Assembly (NCBI GenBank): GCA_030648295.1
Contig: JAUSID010000085.1
Coordinates: forward strand, 1-64,000
Reading direction: 5' to 3'
Length of the DNA stretch: 64,000 nt
Origin: Opitutaceae bacterium
GTDB lineage: Bacteria; Verrucomicrobiota; Verrucomicrobiia; Opitutales; Opitutaceae
Shown here: one piece after another, positions 35,131 to 44,719 of the stretch
Numbering within the stretch: the stretch's first letter is position 1
Layout of the letters: each line of letters starts with the position of its first letter
Notes under the pieces: model-generated
Databases searched by the model: none
Told to the model about the DNA's origin: nothing
Seen by the model: the letters and a program-made list of their open reading frames with translations, nothing else
Translations under genes and position numbers: made by a program

Positions 35131-36602
35131 GCCAGCCCGCGCCACTGTCAGCCCTTCTCCGGCAGGTCGGGGTATTCGGCCAGCTCGATGACCAGGCCGT
35201 GCGGCTGCTCGAGGAGCAGATGCGGCTGGTCGTCTTTCAGCCGGGCGAGGTGCTCTGTCGCGAAGGCGAGCCCTCCGACCGGATGTTCATCATCGTCTCG
35301 GGCGAAGTCGCGGTGTTGAAGCAAGTGGACGGCGCGCAACCGGTCGAAGTGGCAATGCTCCAGGCGGGTGAAATTGCCGGCGTGATGAGCCTGTTCGGGC
35401 CGGCCCTGCGGTCCGCCACACTCCAGGCGCGCGGCGACGCCCGGGTGTGGACGCTCGACCAAGCGGCGTTTGACCAGTTGCTCCAACGCCACAGTGTCCT
35501 GGCCCGGGCCGTGCTCGCGTCGCTCAGCCGCCATTTGCGGCGCGAAACCTCCGTCGTCGCGCGGCTGCTCTCCCGCGACGACGCCCGGCGGTTCAAGATC
35601 GCGTTCTTCGATTCCAAGCCGTACGTGGAAACGGTTTTCCGCGAGCGCAACCGGCACAACGACGCGCTGGAGTTTTTCGAGGCGCGGCTCACGCGCGAAA
35701 CCGTGTCGCTCGCCGCCGGATTCAAGGCCGTGTGCGTGTTTGTCAACGACCGCGTTGATGCGGCGGTCGTCGAGGAGCTGCGCGATCTGGGCGTCGAGCT
35801 GATCGCCTTGCGCTGCGCCGGTTTCAACAACGTCGACCTGGCCGCCTGCGAGCGCCATGGTCTCAGCGTGGCGCGGGTGCCGGCCTACTCGCCTCATGCG
35901 GTGGCCGAACACGCCGCGGCCCTGATGCTGACCCTGAACCGCCGTATCCATCGTGCTCACACGCGGGTGCGCGAAGGCAACTTTTCCCTGGCCGGGCTGG
36001 TGGGTTTCGACCTGCACGGCAAGACGGCGGGCATCGTCGGCACGGGCAGGATTGGCCAGTGCCTGGCGCACATCCTGGCCGGCTTCGGCTGCCGGCTGCT
36101 GGCCCACGACGTGTTTCCCGATCCCAAGCTGGTCGAGCGCGCAGGGGTGCGCTACGTCCCGCTCGCCGAATTATTCGCCGCTTCCGACATCATCAGCCTG
36201 CATGCACCACTGACGCCGCAGACGCGCCACGTGATCGATGCCGCAGCCATCGCGCGGATGAAACGCGGGGTCATGCTCATCAACACCTCGCGCGGCGCGC
36301 TGATTGACACCCGCGCGCTGTTGCACGGATTGAAGACCGGGCAGATTGGCTACGCCGGCCTCGATGTCTACGAGGAGGAAAGTGAATACTTCTTCGAGGA
36401 CCGCTCTGATCGCGTCATCACCGACGACGTGCTGGCGCGGCTGATGACGTTCAACAACGTGATCGTGACCAGTCACATGGCGTTTCTTACCCGGGAAGCG
36501 CTGGCCAACATCGCCGATGTGACCCTGGACAACGTCCACGAGTTCATGCAGGGCAGGCGCGGCGTGGAATTGACGAACCGCGTCGCCGCTGCGGCGGGGT
36601 AA
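35127..36602 (+). CDS. cNMP-binding domain fused to D-lactate dehydrogenase
   Basis: The 491 residues are a fusion. Residues 1-140 form a cNMP-binding-like domain ([40 protein letters not shown]). The cassette Glu is replaced by Val86 while Arg95 is kept, so canonical cAMP binding is doubtful. Residues 157-491 are a D-lactate dehydrogenase of the LdhA type: IAFFDSKPY, the NAD site GIVGTGRIG (302-310), catalytic Arg389 in INTSRG, Glu418 in DVYEEE, and His450 in [32 protein letters not shown] is close to the LdhA C-terminal signature. All three catalytic residues are present, so it should reduce pyruvate with NADH under control of the N-terminal domain. Confidence 0.9.
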   Translation: MSQPAPLSALLRQVGVFGQLDDQAVRLLEEQMRLVVFQPGEVLCREGEPSDRMFIIVSGEVAVLKQVDGAQPVEVAMLQAGEIAGVMSLFGPALRSATLQARGDARVWTLDQAAFDQLLQRHSVLARAVLASLSRHLRRETSVVARLLSRDDARRFKIAFFDSKPYVETVFRERNRHNDALEFFEARLTRETVSLAAGFKAVCVFVNDRVDAAVVEELRDLGVELIALRCAGFNNVDLAACERHGLSVARVPAYSPHAVAEHAAALMLTLNRRIHRAHTRVREGNFSLAGLVGFDLHGKTAGIVGTGRIGQCLAHILAGFGCRLLAHDVFPDPKLVERAGVRYVPLAELFAASDIISLHAPLTPQTRHVIDAAAIARMKRGVMLINTSRGALIDTRALLHGLKTGQIGYAGLDVYEEESEYFFEDRSDRVITDDVLARLMTFNNVIVTSHMAFLTREALANIADVTLDNVHEFMQGRRGVELTNRVAAAAG

Positions 36603-36730
36603 ACCGGCGCGCCCATCACGCGGTTTGCCGGCACGCATTGCGGACAAAGCGCCCCGGCATTCCGCACTCACTGGCGCCCACCTCTACACTTCGAACAACA
36701 AGTCCAATATCCGGCAGACGGTGGTATGCT

Positions 36731-38050
36731 TCAGGCGCCGTTGCCCACGTCCTTCATGTGACCGCCGAGGTAGGTTTCGTAGGCCGCCAGATCGAGGAGC
36801 CCGTTGCCGCTGAGATTGAAAAGAATGACGCGCGTGCGTCCTTCCTCGCGACAGCGGATCGCCTCGTCCACCACGGCCGCGATCGCGTGCGACGACTCGG
36901 GCGCGGGGAGCAGCCCCTCGGTTCGCGCAAAGAGGACGCCGGCCTCGAAGACCTTCAATTGTGGATACGCGACCGCCTCGATCAGCCCGAGTTTCAGGCA
37001 GTGGCTCACCATCGGCGCCATGCCGTGATACCGCAGCCCGCCGGCGTGGATGCTGGGCGGCATGAACGTGTGGCCGAGCGTATACATCTTGAGCAGCGGC
37101 GTCGTCTCCGCCACGTCGCCGAAGTCGTACTTCAGTTCGCCCTTGGTGAGCGACGGGCACGAACTCGGTTCGACCGCGACGATCCGATATTTCTTTTTCT
37201 CGACGAGCTTGCGCCGGACAAAGGGAAACGTGAGACCCGCGAAATTGCTGCCGCCACCGGCGCAGCCGAGGATCACGTCCGGTTCCTCGCCCGCCATCTC
37301 CATCTGGCGGATGGATTCCTGCCCGATGATCGACTGGTGCAGGCACACGTGATTCAGGACGCTGCCGAGCGCGTATTTGGTCCCGGGCGTTTTCACCGTG
37401 TCCTCGATCGCCTCGCTGATCGCGAGCCCGAGGCTGCCGTTGCTCTTGGGGTCGGCCGCGAGCATTTTCCGGCCAAACTCGGTGTGCTCGCTCGGGCTGG
37501 CGTGAACCGTCGCGCCATAGGCCTGCATGAGCAGCTTGCGATACGGCTTTTGGTGGAAGCTGACCTTCACCATGTAAACCGTGCACTCGAGCCCGAACAC
37601 GCTGCAGGCCATCGCGAGCGACGAGCCCCACTGACCCGCGCCCGTCTCGGTCGCGAGCCGCTTCGTGCCCGCGACCTTGTTGTAGTACGCCTGGGGAATC
37701 GCGGTGTTTGGCTTGTGGCTGCCGGCGGGACTCACGCCCTCGTATTTGTAGTAGATGTGCGCCGGCGTCTTGAGCGCCTTCTCCAGCCGCACGGCCCGCA
37801 GCAGCGGCGTTGGCCGGTAGAGGGCGTAAACGTCCCGCACTTCCGGCGGAATCTCGATCGAGCGCTCGCCGCTCATTTCCTGCGCCACGAGATTCTCCGG
37901 GAAGATCGCCGTCATCAGGTCCGGCGTGACCGGCTCGCGGGTGCCGGGGTGAAGGGGCGGCGGCAACGGCTCCGGGAAATCCGCGAGCAGGTTATACCAG
38001 TGCGTGGGCATCTCGGCGGCGCCGAGGAGGAATTGCAGGGGCTGGCTCAT
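36731..38050 (-). CDS. TrpB2-type tryptophan synthase beta subunit
   Basis: This 439-residue PLP enzyme belongs to the TrpB2 subclass, with no trpA beside it. The Schiff-base Lys is K113 in [29 protein letters not shown], the phosphate-cup region [13 protein letters not shown], and [23 protein letters not shown] are typical. The enzyme condenses serine with indole. TrpB2 enzymes often work without an alpha subunit and may salvage indole. ATG at 38050 is chosen because the frame upstream is open but non-homologous. It lies convergent to the D-lactate dehydrogenase gene and 128 bases from it. Confidence 0.92.
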   Translation of the reverse strand: MSQPLQFLLGAAEMPTHWYNLLADFPEPLPPPLHPGTREPVTPDLMTAIFPENLVAQEMSGERSIEIPPEVRDVYALYRPTPLLRAVRLEKALKTPAHIYYKYEGVSPAGSHKPNTAIPQAYYNKVAGTKRLATETGAGQWGSSLAMACSVFGLECTVYMVKVSFHQKPYRKLLMQAYGATVHASPSEHTEFGRKMLAADPKSNGSLGLAISEAIEDTVKTPGTKYALGSVLNHVCLHQSIIGQESIRQMEMAGEEPDVILGCAGGGSNFAGLTFPFVRRKLVEKKKYRIVAVEPSSCPSLTKGELKYDFGDVAETTPLLKMYTLGHTFMPPSIHAGGLRYHGMAPMVSHCLKLGLIEAVAYPQLKVFEAGVLFARTEGLLPAPESSHAIAAVVDEAIRCREEGRTRVILFNLSGNGLLDLAAYETYLGGHMKDVGNGA

Positions 38051-38393
38051 GATGGAAGAAGGGGGCCGCCGCGCGCATTCGTTGCGACGGGTGCATCGCG
38101 ACGCGTGACAAGCGGCGGAACAGAAGGGCGCGCACGAGAGGCGGTGCGCTGCGCCTTGGGCATGAGGGTCGCGGAGGGAACGGGAACTACGTTCGGCCGC
38201 GGCCAACCGGCGCGGCGGCCGCGCCTTGGAACTGCGCGCGAAGGAAACGGGGGGCACTGCCCGTGACAAACCCAAACCGCGCCGCGAACGAAGTTTTATC
38301 CGGCGAAAAGCTCCCACTTTCCGCCACCGAGGCCAATGCTGGCTGCAGCCGCGCGGATCCGAAATTCAAATGCTCAAATGATCGGACCGTCAG
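38051..38393. other. Intergenic region, nothing clear
   Basis: This 343-base gap separates the TrpB2 start from the minus-strand sensor kinase stop. It must hold the trpB promoter. A purine- and Gly-codon-rich stretch near 38130-38260 has open frames but no homology signs. No repeat of the window-wide families and no tryptophan leader or T-box-like structure was recognised. Confidence 0.4.
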
Positions 38394-39335
38394 TTACAGC
38401 GCGAACCCTGACGCCGGCGAACTCGTGGGGGCGGGCAGCCAGATTCGCACTTTCGTGCCGTGGCCCTCCTCTGAATCGATCCAGAACCGCCCGTTGAACT
38501 GCTTCGTCGCGAGGAATGCTTTTGTCAGCCCATACCCTCCACCCATGGTGCGGTGGTCCGCGACGTTCCGTCCGCGGCGGCCACCTTCCACCACGGCGGG
38601 GATTTCGTTCGCCGGGATGCCGCGGCCGGTGTCACTCACCACGCCGCGGAATCCGTCCGGTCCCGAGTGAATGGCGGCATGAATTTGGCCGCCGGGTGGG
38701 GTGTATTTGCGTGCGTTGGCGATCAGGTCGCGTATCACATCCTTGAACACGGCGGGCATGAACACGCTCGTGCCGCGCGCACTCTCGAATTTGAGATCAA
38801 CATGGTAGTCGGTGCTCTGCTGGAGCGCGAGGTTGCTGACAATCCGATAGCGGCCATGGGCGTTTTGTTCGAGCGCGCGGAGGAACTCCTGAAAATCGGC
38901 CTCGAGCTCAGCCACCGTGAACGTGCTCCAGGGCGTGTTGCCGTTGGCCGATGCCCGGGCGAGCAGCTCACGCGCGCGCACGCGCAGGATCCACGACAGC
39001 GAGCGGAGATTTTCCTTCGACTCGATGACGGTCGGGGCGCGGGCGAGCCGAGGTGAGCGTTGCAGGTGCGATTCCAATTCGGCGTCGACGGTGATGTCCA
39101 ACTCGTCCAGCCGCGTCGCATCGACGAGAGCCACCCGCGGATCGCGCAGCCGGGCGATCCGTTCCTCGCAACTTTGGATGCCGACCGTCAGCAGCGCCGG
39201 ATTGTCGGCGAGGTGACGCCCAAGGATGGTGAGTTCCTCGCGCAGCATATTGTAACCGTTCCACAGGCTGTGGGCCTGCACGAGCGCGCACTGCTCCGCG
39301 GTGAGCGGGGATATCGTCGTAATTTCGACTTCCAT
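38394..39335 (-). CDS. Orphan sensor histidine kinase
   Basis: The 313 residues have no transmembrane helix or PAS domain. An atypical helical dimerisation region with His at AHSLWNGYNMLREEL (about 21) precedes an HATPase_c domain: N-box DVIRDLIANARKYTPPGG, G1 box VSDTGRGIP, and G2-like MGGGYGLTKAF. The phosphoacceptor context is not a canonical HELRTP H-box, so the autophosphorylation site is uncertain. No response regulator is adjacent. The input may be cytosolic, or the protein may work as a stand-alone phosphatase or phosphotransfer partner. Confidence 0.85.
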   Translation of the reverse strand: MEVEITTISPLTAEQCALVQAHSLWNGYNMLREELTILGRHLADNPALLTVGIQSCEERIARLRDPRVALVDATRLDELDITVDAELESHLQRSPRLARAPTVIESKENLRSLSWILRVRARELLARASANGNTPWSTFTVAELEADFQEFLRALEQNAHGRYRIVSNLALQQSTDYHVDLKFESARGTSVFMPAVFKDVIRDLIANARKYTPPGGQIHAAIHSGPDGFRGVVSDTGRGIPANEIPAVVEGGRRGRNVADHRTMGGGYGLTKAFLATKQFNGRFWIDSEEGHGTKVRIWLPAPTSSPASGFAL

Positions 39336-39724
39336 GGCAGCGATGCGTTTTTGGCGCCGGCCCGCCGGGGCTGGCGCGCGGCGTCATCATCACGATAAAG
39401 CGCGGCCCACTCTACGCACCTTTTGGCAATATCGGCCCGTTTGCGGCCGGAACCGCAAATCCGGAAGTGAGGCAACCGCGAATGAACGCGAATGAACGCG
39501 AATAAAGCCAAACCCAAACTCGGATGAGGCATACAGATCACAGTTTCGCGTTCATTCGCGGTTACCGGCTGCGTCGCGCGACCGCCAACTCGCGGCGGCC
39601 GCGCATTGCAGAAATTCTGCGATAAGTTTCGCGACGCTGCCGCGTTTTTGATCGCGTCGGCCGGCTCGGCTTGCATCGTTTCCCTCCCCCGGACCGCGAT
39701 CAGCCGTCACGCTCCATTCCCGCC
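39336..39724. other. Intergenic region with one perfect hairpin
   Basis: Perfect 19-base inverted arms lie at 39474-39492 and 39545-39563 (starting AACCGCGAATG), with CGAATGAACG repeated in tandem beside the left arm. The gap separates divergent genes (sensor kinase minus, repeat protein plus). No other structure or promoter was identified. Confidence 0.5.
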
Positions 39725-40540
39725 GTGAACGTCTTCAGCATCCTTCGCCCCAAGTACAAGCATCCCGATCCAGCGCAACGTGCCGCGGCAGTCGCGACGC
39801 TGACGGATCAGCTGCTGCTGTCCGATATGGTGGCGACCGATGACAATTCCACGGTCGTTACGGCGGCGTTGCACCGGATCACCGATCAGAAGATTCGCGC
39901 TCAGATCGCGAAGGGTGGCGGACCGATGAATGTAGCGGCGCTGGAAGGCATCAACGATCCGCATTTGCTCTCATCGATCGCGCGCCACGCTGCGTCCGCG
40001 GAAGTGCGAGGACTGGCCGTCGCACGGATCGACGATTCACGAACGCTTGCGGCGATCATGGCGCACGAGCCCGATCCCTCTGTGCGGCAACTGGCGCGGC
40101 TCAAGCACCGCGGCGCCGATCCGCTGCAGCTGCATTTGAAGAACGTGTTGTCGAATCTCGACGTGGCAATGGTGGCCGAGCCGACGGGAGACGCATTTAG
40201 CGGCAGCCTCGACGAGATATGCACGGCGTTGTCGTCGGACGGCCGTTTTCAAATCGACGCCCTGGTCACCGAGCCCGGTCAGCATCGGGATGCCGTGCCG
40301 GCGCAGGGCGAAACTGAGGCGATGACAAACCCCGCCGCTGCGCCTGCCCCTTCAGGTTGGGTCGAATTGCTCGCCCACCATCGTGACGGCGGCAAAAACC
40401 CGGCGAGTCCCGGCCAGTCGGTTCATTTTCAGATCAAGATCTGCCGCCGGGGCGAAAATCAGTACGAATGGCGGGTGAGCGAGCGACGCGTTGAACTGAC
40501 GAACGACGTCGCGTCGTGGGCGTCGTCGTCGAACACCTGA
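39725..40540 (+). CDS. HEAT-like repeat protein of unknown function
   Basis: This 271-residue cytosolic protein probably starts at GTG 39725, giving VNVFSILRPKYKHPDPAQRAAAV, a beginning often seen in HEAT/DUF349-type proteins. Alpha-helical repeats run to about 160 (ALHRITDQKIRAQIAK, ALEGINDPHLLSSIAR, LAVARIDDSRTLAAIM). A variable linker follows and then a short Trp-containing tail. The ATG at 39671 is in frame but adds a Pro-rich segment. No catalytic motif is visible; a scaffold or adaptor is possible but unproven. Confidence 0.65.
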   Translation: MNVFSILRPKYKHPDPAQRAAAVATLTDQLLLSDMVATDDNSTVVTAALHRITDQKIRAQIAKGGGPMNVAALEGINDPHLLSSIARHAASAEVRGLAVARIDDSRTLAAIMAHEPDPSVRQLARLKHRGADPLQLHLKNVLSNLDVAMVAEPTGDAFSGSLDEICTALSSDGRFQIDALVTEPGQHRDAVPAQGETEAMTNPAAAPAPSGWVELLAHHRDGGKNPASPGQSVHFQIKICRRGENQYEWRVSERRVELTNDVASWASSSNT

Positions 40541-40807
40541 CGTCAGGGGTGCGGTAATTCGGTTCACCATCCGGTGAATGGAGCCGCGGCGCCCCCGCCG
40601 CGGTTGTGCACAACGTTTTTCAGTGGGACGCGGCGAGGGCGCCGCGTCTCCATTGGATGCTCGTTGTGCGGACTCAACTGCATGGTTCCGGCTCGAAAGC
40701 GTAGCGCGACTGCGACTCCGCGAGCTTTCGGACCCAGACGCTACGAGTGCGAATAGCCGGCCGCGTGAAGCGGCCGGTGCAGTTGGTGCCGAGCTAAACC
40801 TGCCGGG
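40541..40807. repeat. Intergenic region with palindromic elements
   Basis: GGTTCACCATCCGGTGAATGG occurs near 40561 and continues into a palindromic CGGCGCCCCCGCCGCGG block with a partner near 40630-40655. The same elements are found near 20378 and 15640-15700. No gene seen. Confidence 0.5.
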
Positions 40808-41095
40808 CTAGGGTTTCGCGTCGTAGAAGATTCCGCGCGTTTCGAACTCGGGTGCCTTCGTCGTCACCCAGTCCACGTGCTCGTCCTTCAAATCACCCAC
40901 CGCGAACATGCTGCCCTCCATTCGCGTCGTGCCGAGCCGATCGCGGCACAGCAGGCCGACGCGTTTGGCGCCGAGTGCGGTGAGTTTTTCCGCCAGTTCG
41001 GCGGCGGCGCTGACTTCGACATACGATGTCGTCGTCGTGGGACCGTTTTTCTTTTTCCGCGCGACGGGAGTAAAGAGTCCAATGCGTTTTTTCAT
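40808..41095 (-). CDS. Small protein of unknown function
   Basis: The 95 residues start MKKRIGLFTPVARKKKNGP. The N-terminal basic patch leads into a mixed alpha/beta body (AELAEKLTALGAKRVGLLCRDRLGTTRMEGSMFAVG) and DEHVDWVTTKAPEFETRGIFYDAKP. I do not recognise a family. Codon use resembles neighbours, and a complete frame with a plausible start at 41095 supports a real gene, but there is no homology evidence. Confidence 0.5.
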   Translation of the reverse strand: MKKRIGLFTPVARKKKNGPTTTTSYVEVSAAAELAEKLTALGAKRVGLLCRDRLGTTRMEGSMFAVGDLKDEHVDWVTTKAPEFETRGIFYDAKP

Positions 41096-41508
41096 GGGGA
41101 AGGGGGAGAGGGCCGACACCGTAACAAACCGACGGGCGAAGCCAAGAACAGCTGATGCGATTTTTTTGGGTCATTTCTCGAAGGGTCTGTTTGGCGTGCT
41201 TTTCGCCTGGAGCATCGTGGCGGTGAAAAACCTGCCGCCCGCTGAAGTGAACGCGCCGGCGACGGCCGCACGTCCGCCCACGGTGCGCGCTTGTCGGACC
41301 GCGCCCGGTTGCGCATCGCAATCGACCAGGCGCAACTCGTAGCAGCCGAGGTAACGAGGCTGGTTTGGACCGGTCGGCGAACCGCTCCAGCCTCCTCACG
41401 TCGGCCGCTACGCGTAGCAGCGGAGGTGACGACGCTGGCGGACCGGTCGGCCGAGCATTCCATCCAGCCTTCTCACGTCGGCTGCCACGCGGAGGGCTGA
41501 ATCCCGCT
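41096..41508. repeat. Intergenic region with two hairpins
   Basis: Two related inverted repeats lie here. The first, 41339-41411, pairs GTAGCAGCCGAGGTAACGAGG with its imperfect complement CCTCCTCACGTCGGCCGCTAC. The second, 41414-41488, has the same arms with more mismatches. They belong to the family at 14338-14467. The rest of the gap holds no gene. Genes on both sides are minus strand, so a terminator for the downstream-facing oxidoreductase is likely. Confidence 0.5.
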
Positions 41509-42798
41509 TCAGCCGATTATCATCCGCCGCGCCTTTGCATCGAACCGGACCCTCCGGCCTGATTCGCACGCGGCGGCCCCGATGATGGACGCGATGGAAT
41601 GCGCGTAGCCGGCGTGCACATCGGCGTGCGTCTGCACCTTGTTCGCGCGGATGCATTCGAGCCAGTTTTCCATGTGCCCGGAAATTTTCACCGGCGTCGC
41701 GGTCACGGGCGCGCGCAGGCGATCCTTGCCGCCGCCATCGCCGATCGCGACGAAAGTGTCGGTCGGTGAAAACGGGCAGTGCATCGTGCCGTTCGTCCCG
41801 TAAAGCGAGATTTCCGATTTCGGACTCGCGTTGGCGAGCCGGCTGCTGAACTGGAGGATGAAGCCCTTGGGAAAATAGAAGAGGCACTCCTGCGCATCGG
41901 TGTGCTCGCGTTCCTTAAACACCAGATGCTCGCCGACGCCAACGGCGTAGGCCGGCAGCGGATCGCCGGCCAGCCAGCTGCCGAGATCGATCACGTGGAC
42001 GCCGAGCAGTCCGACCAGGCCGACGCTGTATTGTTTGTACAGCTGCCAGCAGCGAAACTGCCGCGGATCGAAGGGCGCCGCCGGCAATCCGGACCGGAAC
42101 TGCTCCCAATCCACGTCCTCGCGCCGGACGTTCGAGAAGTCGCGAATCCACGACGGGACGTTGCGGTGATACGACGTATCCACCTTGATGATCTGCCCGA
42201 GCGCTCCGGAGCGGACGAGCTCGGCGGCGGCCGCGAAGTTGCCGCTCGAGCGGAACTGCGTGCCGACCTGGCAGACAATCCGGTGTTTTGTCACGGCGTC
42301 GACGGCGGCATTGGCATCCTCGACTCGCGTCGCCATCGGCTTCTCCACATACGCGTGTTTCCCGGCCCGCGCGGCATCGACGAGGATGGGGCTGTGCGAG
42401 AAATCGGGCGTGGCAATGATGACGGCGTCGACCTCGGGCAACGCGAGCAGGTCCTGATGCCGGCGAAATGTTTTCGGCCTCCGCCCCGTTGCCTTTTGCA
42501 CCTTCGCCGCGGTGGCTTCGAGATTGACCGTCCACACATCACACAGCGCCACGACGTCGAGATTCCAGGCGGCGTGATTCTTGAGGCACGGCGCGATGAC
42601 GTCGTTGCCGCGACCGCCGCAGCCAATCAGCGCGATCCCGAGCCGGCCACTGGCCCGGGATCCCGCCGCGCGCGCCAGCGAGGCGAAGGAAAATGAGCCG
42701 GCCACCGCCGTGCCGAGCGCGAGCGACGACGAGCGGAGGAAATTTCGGCGGGATGAATCCGGCCCTCTGGTCGCGCGGCCAATCTTTTCGTTTTTCAT
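41509..42798 (-). CDS. Secreted Gfo/Idh/MocA-family oxidoreductase
   Basis: This 429-residue protein has a clear Tat signal (SSRRNFLR at about 15-22, then a hydrophobic region ending at ARAAG). The Rossmann strand is GIALIGCGGRGND, the motif AYVEKPMATR has E152 and K153, and GVHVIDLGSWLAG supplies the active-site helix. FYFPKGFILQFSSRLAN lies in the C-terminal half. The start at 42798 is selected because the frame above it crosses a repeat. It is one of four exported members in the window, which are not close copies of each other, so each probably handles a different substrate. Confidence 0.92.
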   Translation of the reverse strand: MKNEKIGRATRGPDSSRRNFLRSSSLALGTAVAGSFSFASLARAAGSRASGRLGIALIGCGGRGNDVIAPCLKNHAAWNLDVVALCDVWTVNLEATAAKVQKATGRRPKTFRRHQDLLALPEVDAVIIATPDFSHSPILVDAARAGKHAYVEKPMATRVEDANAAVDAVTKHRIVCQVGTQFRSSGNFAAAAELVRSGALGQIIKVDTSYHRNVPSWIRDFSNVRREDVDWEQFRSGLPAAPFDPRQFRCWQLYKQYSVGLVGLLGVHVIDLGSWLAGDPLPAYAVGVGEHLVFKEREHTDAQECLFYFPKGFILQFSSRLANASPKSEISLYGTNGTMHCPFSPTDTFVAIGDGGGKDRLRAPVTATPVKISGHMENWLECIRANKVQTHADVHAGYAHSIASIIGAAACESGRRVRFDAKARRMIIG

Positions 42799-43012
42799 AC
42801 GCTGGAGGAATGAGGCTGGAGCAAACCGTCGTACCGGGGTCGACGCAACGGCGATTGCAGTCCCAGCCTCCTTACGTCGGCTGCTACCTTCAGACCGCGT
42901 TGACCTCAACGCGGTTTGTACTGTTATCGCCCAACGAGTGGTCTTGAGATCAGGCCGCTCCAGTTTTCCGCATTAGTCCGGCTGTCCGGTCGAGTCATCC
43001 CACCTCTGCCCC

Positions 43013-44428
43013 ATGAGAATCTTTCCTTTGTGCTTTGCCCTCTGGTTTTGCGCCGCGAACACCGGCTGGAGCTCCGGTACGCGGCCACCGAATCTCGTTT
43101 TCATCCTGACGGACAATCAGGGCGCGTGGACGCTGGGCTGTTATGGCAATCCGGACATTCGCACGCCGCACATCGATCGGCTCGCTGCCGAGGGCACACG
43201 CTTCACGCGCGCGCTCAGCAGCAACCCGGTGTGTTCGCCCACGCGGGCGACGTTCCTGACCGGCCTGATTCCATCGCAGCACGGCGTCCACTCGTTCCTC
43301 GACCCTCAGTATATGATGGGTCCGCGGGCGTACAACACGCTGGCCGAGTTCACCTCGATCGGCGAGGTGTTGCGGGATTCCGGATACGTTTGCGGGCTGA
43401 GCGGCAAGTGGCACCTCGGCGCGAACCTGACGCCCTCGGAGGGATTTTCGTTCTGGATCACGAAGCCGGACGGTTCCACGCGGGAGTTCTATGATCAGCA
43501 GATCATCGAGCATGGCCAGATCCGCGTCGAGGCCGGCTATACCACGGACCTCTGGACGCGGAAAGGCATCGATTTCATCGAGGCGAACAAGGCGCGGCCG
43601 TTCTTTCTTTTTCTCGCTTACAACGGCCCGTATTCACTCGGACCACTGATGCTCAATCGCGCCCGCACCCGTCACGCCGATTACTATCGCGACCGGCATT
43701 TCTCGAGTTTCCCGATTGATGCGATGCACCCGTGGCAGCACGCGAACAAGAATTTCCACAACCAACAGGTCGCGATGGAACGCGTGGCGGCCGAGACGAG
43801 CGGGATTGACGACGGCGTAGGGGAAATCATGGCGACGCTGAAGCGGCTCGGGCTCGATGAAAACACCCTCGTCGTCTACGCCGCCGACCAGGGCTGGATG
43901 GGTGGACAGAACGGCATGTGGGGCATGGGCGATCACTTCCGGCCGACCGGTGCGCACGAACTGATGATGCAGATTCCGCTGCTCTTCCGGCAGCCGGGCA
44001 AGGTTCGTGCGGGCGGGACGGATGACCGGCTGGTGAGCAATTACGATTTCATGCCCACGGTGCTCGGTCAGTTGGGCCTCGGCGGACGGATGCCGCAGCA
44101 ACCCGTGTCGCCGGGCCGTGATTTTTCCGCCGCGCTCCGCGGCGAGACGCTCAACTGGGACAACGTGATCTTTTACGAGATGGAAACGACGCGAGCGGTC
44201 CGGACCGACGACTGGAAATACGTGGCGCGATTCCCGAATGGACCGTTCGAGCTGTACGACGTGAAACGCGACCCGCGGGAGCGATTCAACCTGATCGGCC
44301 AGCCGGGCACGGATGCGACCCGCGCCGCGCTCGCGCAGCGACTCGATCAGTTTTTCGCCCGGTATGCGGATCCGCAATACGACATCTGGAAAGGCGGCCG
44401 CTCAAAAGCAAAGCGGCACACGGAGTGA
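43013..44428 (+). CDS. Sulfatase, family S1 (secreted)
   Basis: The 471 residues begin with a signal peptide (about 1-20). The metal-binding segment is FILTDNQGAWTLGCYG, with DN in place of DD. Formylglycine C74 is in NPVCSPTRATFLTG. SGKWHLGAN, YNGPYSLGP and YAADQGWMGGQNGMWGMGDHF follow. Its GWMGGQNGMWGMGDHFRP stretch is characteristic of one sulfatase subgroup with few known substrates. It ends at a purine-rich tandem repeat. No other enzyme of a pathway is adjacent except a secreted unknown further downstream. Confidence 0.93.
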   Translation: MRIFPLCFALWFCAANTGWSSGTRPPNLVFILTDNQGAWTLGCYGNPDIRTPHIDRLAAEGTRFTRALSSNPVCSPTRATFLTGLIPSQHGVHSFLDPQYMMGPRAYNTLAEFTSIGEVLRDSGYVCGLSGKWHLGANLTPSEGFSFWITKPDGSTREFYDQQIIEHGQIRVEAGYTTDLWTRKGIDFIEANKARPFFLFLAYNGPYSLGPLMLNRARTRHADYYRDRHFSSFPIDAMHPWQHANKNFHNQQVAMERVAAETSGIDDGVGEIMATLKRLGLDENTLVVYAADQGWMGGQNGMWGMGDHFRPTGAHELMMQIPLLFRQPGKVRAGGTDDRLVSNYDFMPTVLGQLGLGGRMPQQPVSPGRDFSAALRGETLNWDNVIFYEMETTRAVRTDDWKYVARFPNGPFELYDVKRDPRERFNLIGQPGTDATRAALAQRLDQFFARYADPQYDIWKGGRSKAKRHTE

Positions 44429-44719
44429 AGACGCGGAAGACGCGGAAGACGCGGAAGACGCGGAAGACGTAGAAGACGGGAAGACGTAGAAGACGGGAAG
44501 ACGTAGAAGACGGGAAGACGTTGGAAGATGCGGAAGACGGGAAGACGAGGAAGACGAGGGAGACGAAGAAGACGGGAAGACGAGGGAGACGAAGATTAGG
44601 CCGTGTTTTCAACTCGTGAAGAAACCTCGGCGTAGCGGAACGCGTGAGCGTTTCGCCGGTATGGCGAAAGCCTCACGGCTTCCGCTACACTGGCGTCCGC
44701 TTTTGAAAACATCGTGTCG
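44429..44719. repeat. Tandem repeat and inverted-repeat element
   Basis: Bases 44429-44597 are an imperfect array of GCGGAAGAC and TAGAAGACGGGAAGACG units of 9-15 bases. Next is the element at 44605-44710 listed separately. No coding sequence; the array is short, degenerate and lacks spacers, so it is not a CRISPR array. Confidence 0.7.
44605..44710. mobile_element. 106-bp element with 8-bp terminal inverted repeats
   Basis: GTTTTCAA at 44605-44612 is the complement of TTGAAAAC at 44703-44710. Inside, GTAGCGGAACGCGTG near 44632 and its imperfect complement ending TTCCGCTAC near 44688 form a second stem. The right end abuts exactly the point at which the sulfatase remnant loses its frame homology. 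Confidence 0.55.

Noticed and set aside
38051-38393. Tryptophan leader or T-box upstream of trpB
   Set aside because: No run of Trp codons, T-box stem or attenuator-like hairpin followed by a T-tract was found.
44429-44597. Tandem purine-rich repeat considered as a CRISPR array
   Set aside because: Units are 9-15 bases, imperfect and adjacent with no unique spacers, and no cas gene is near.
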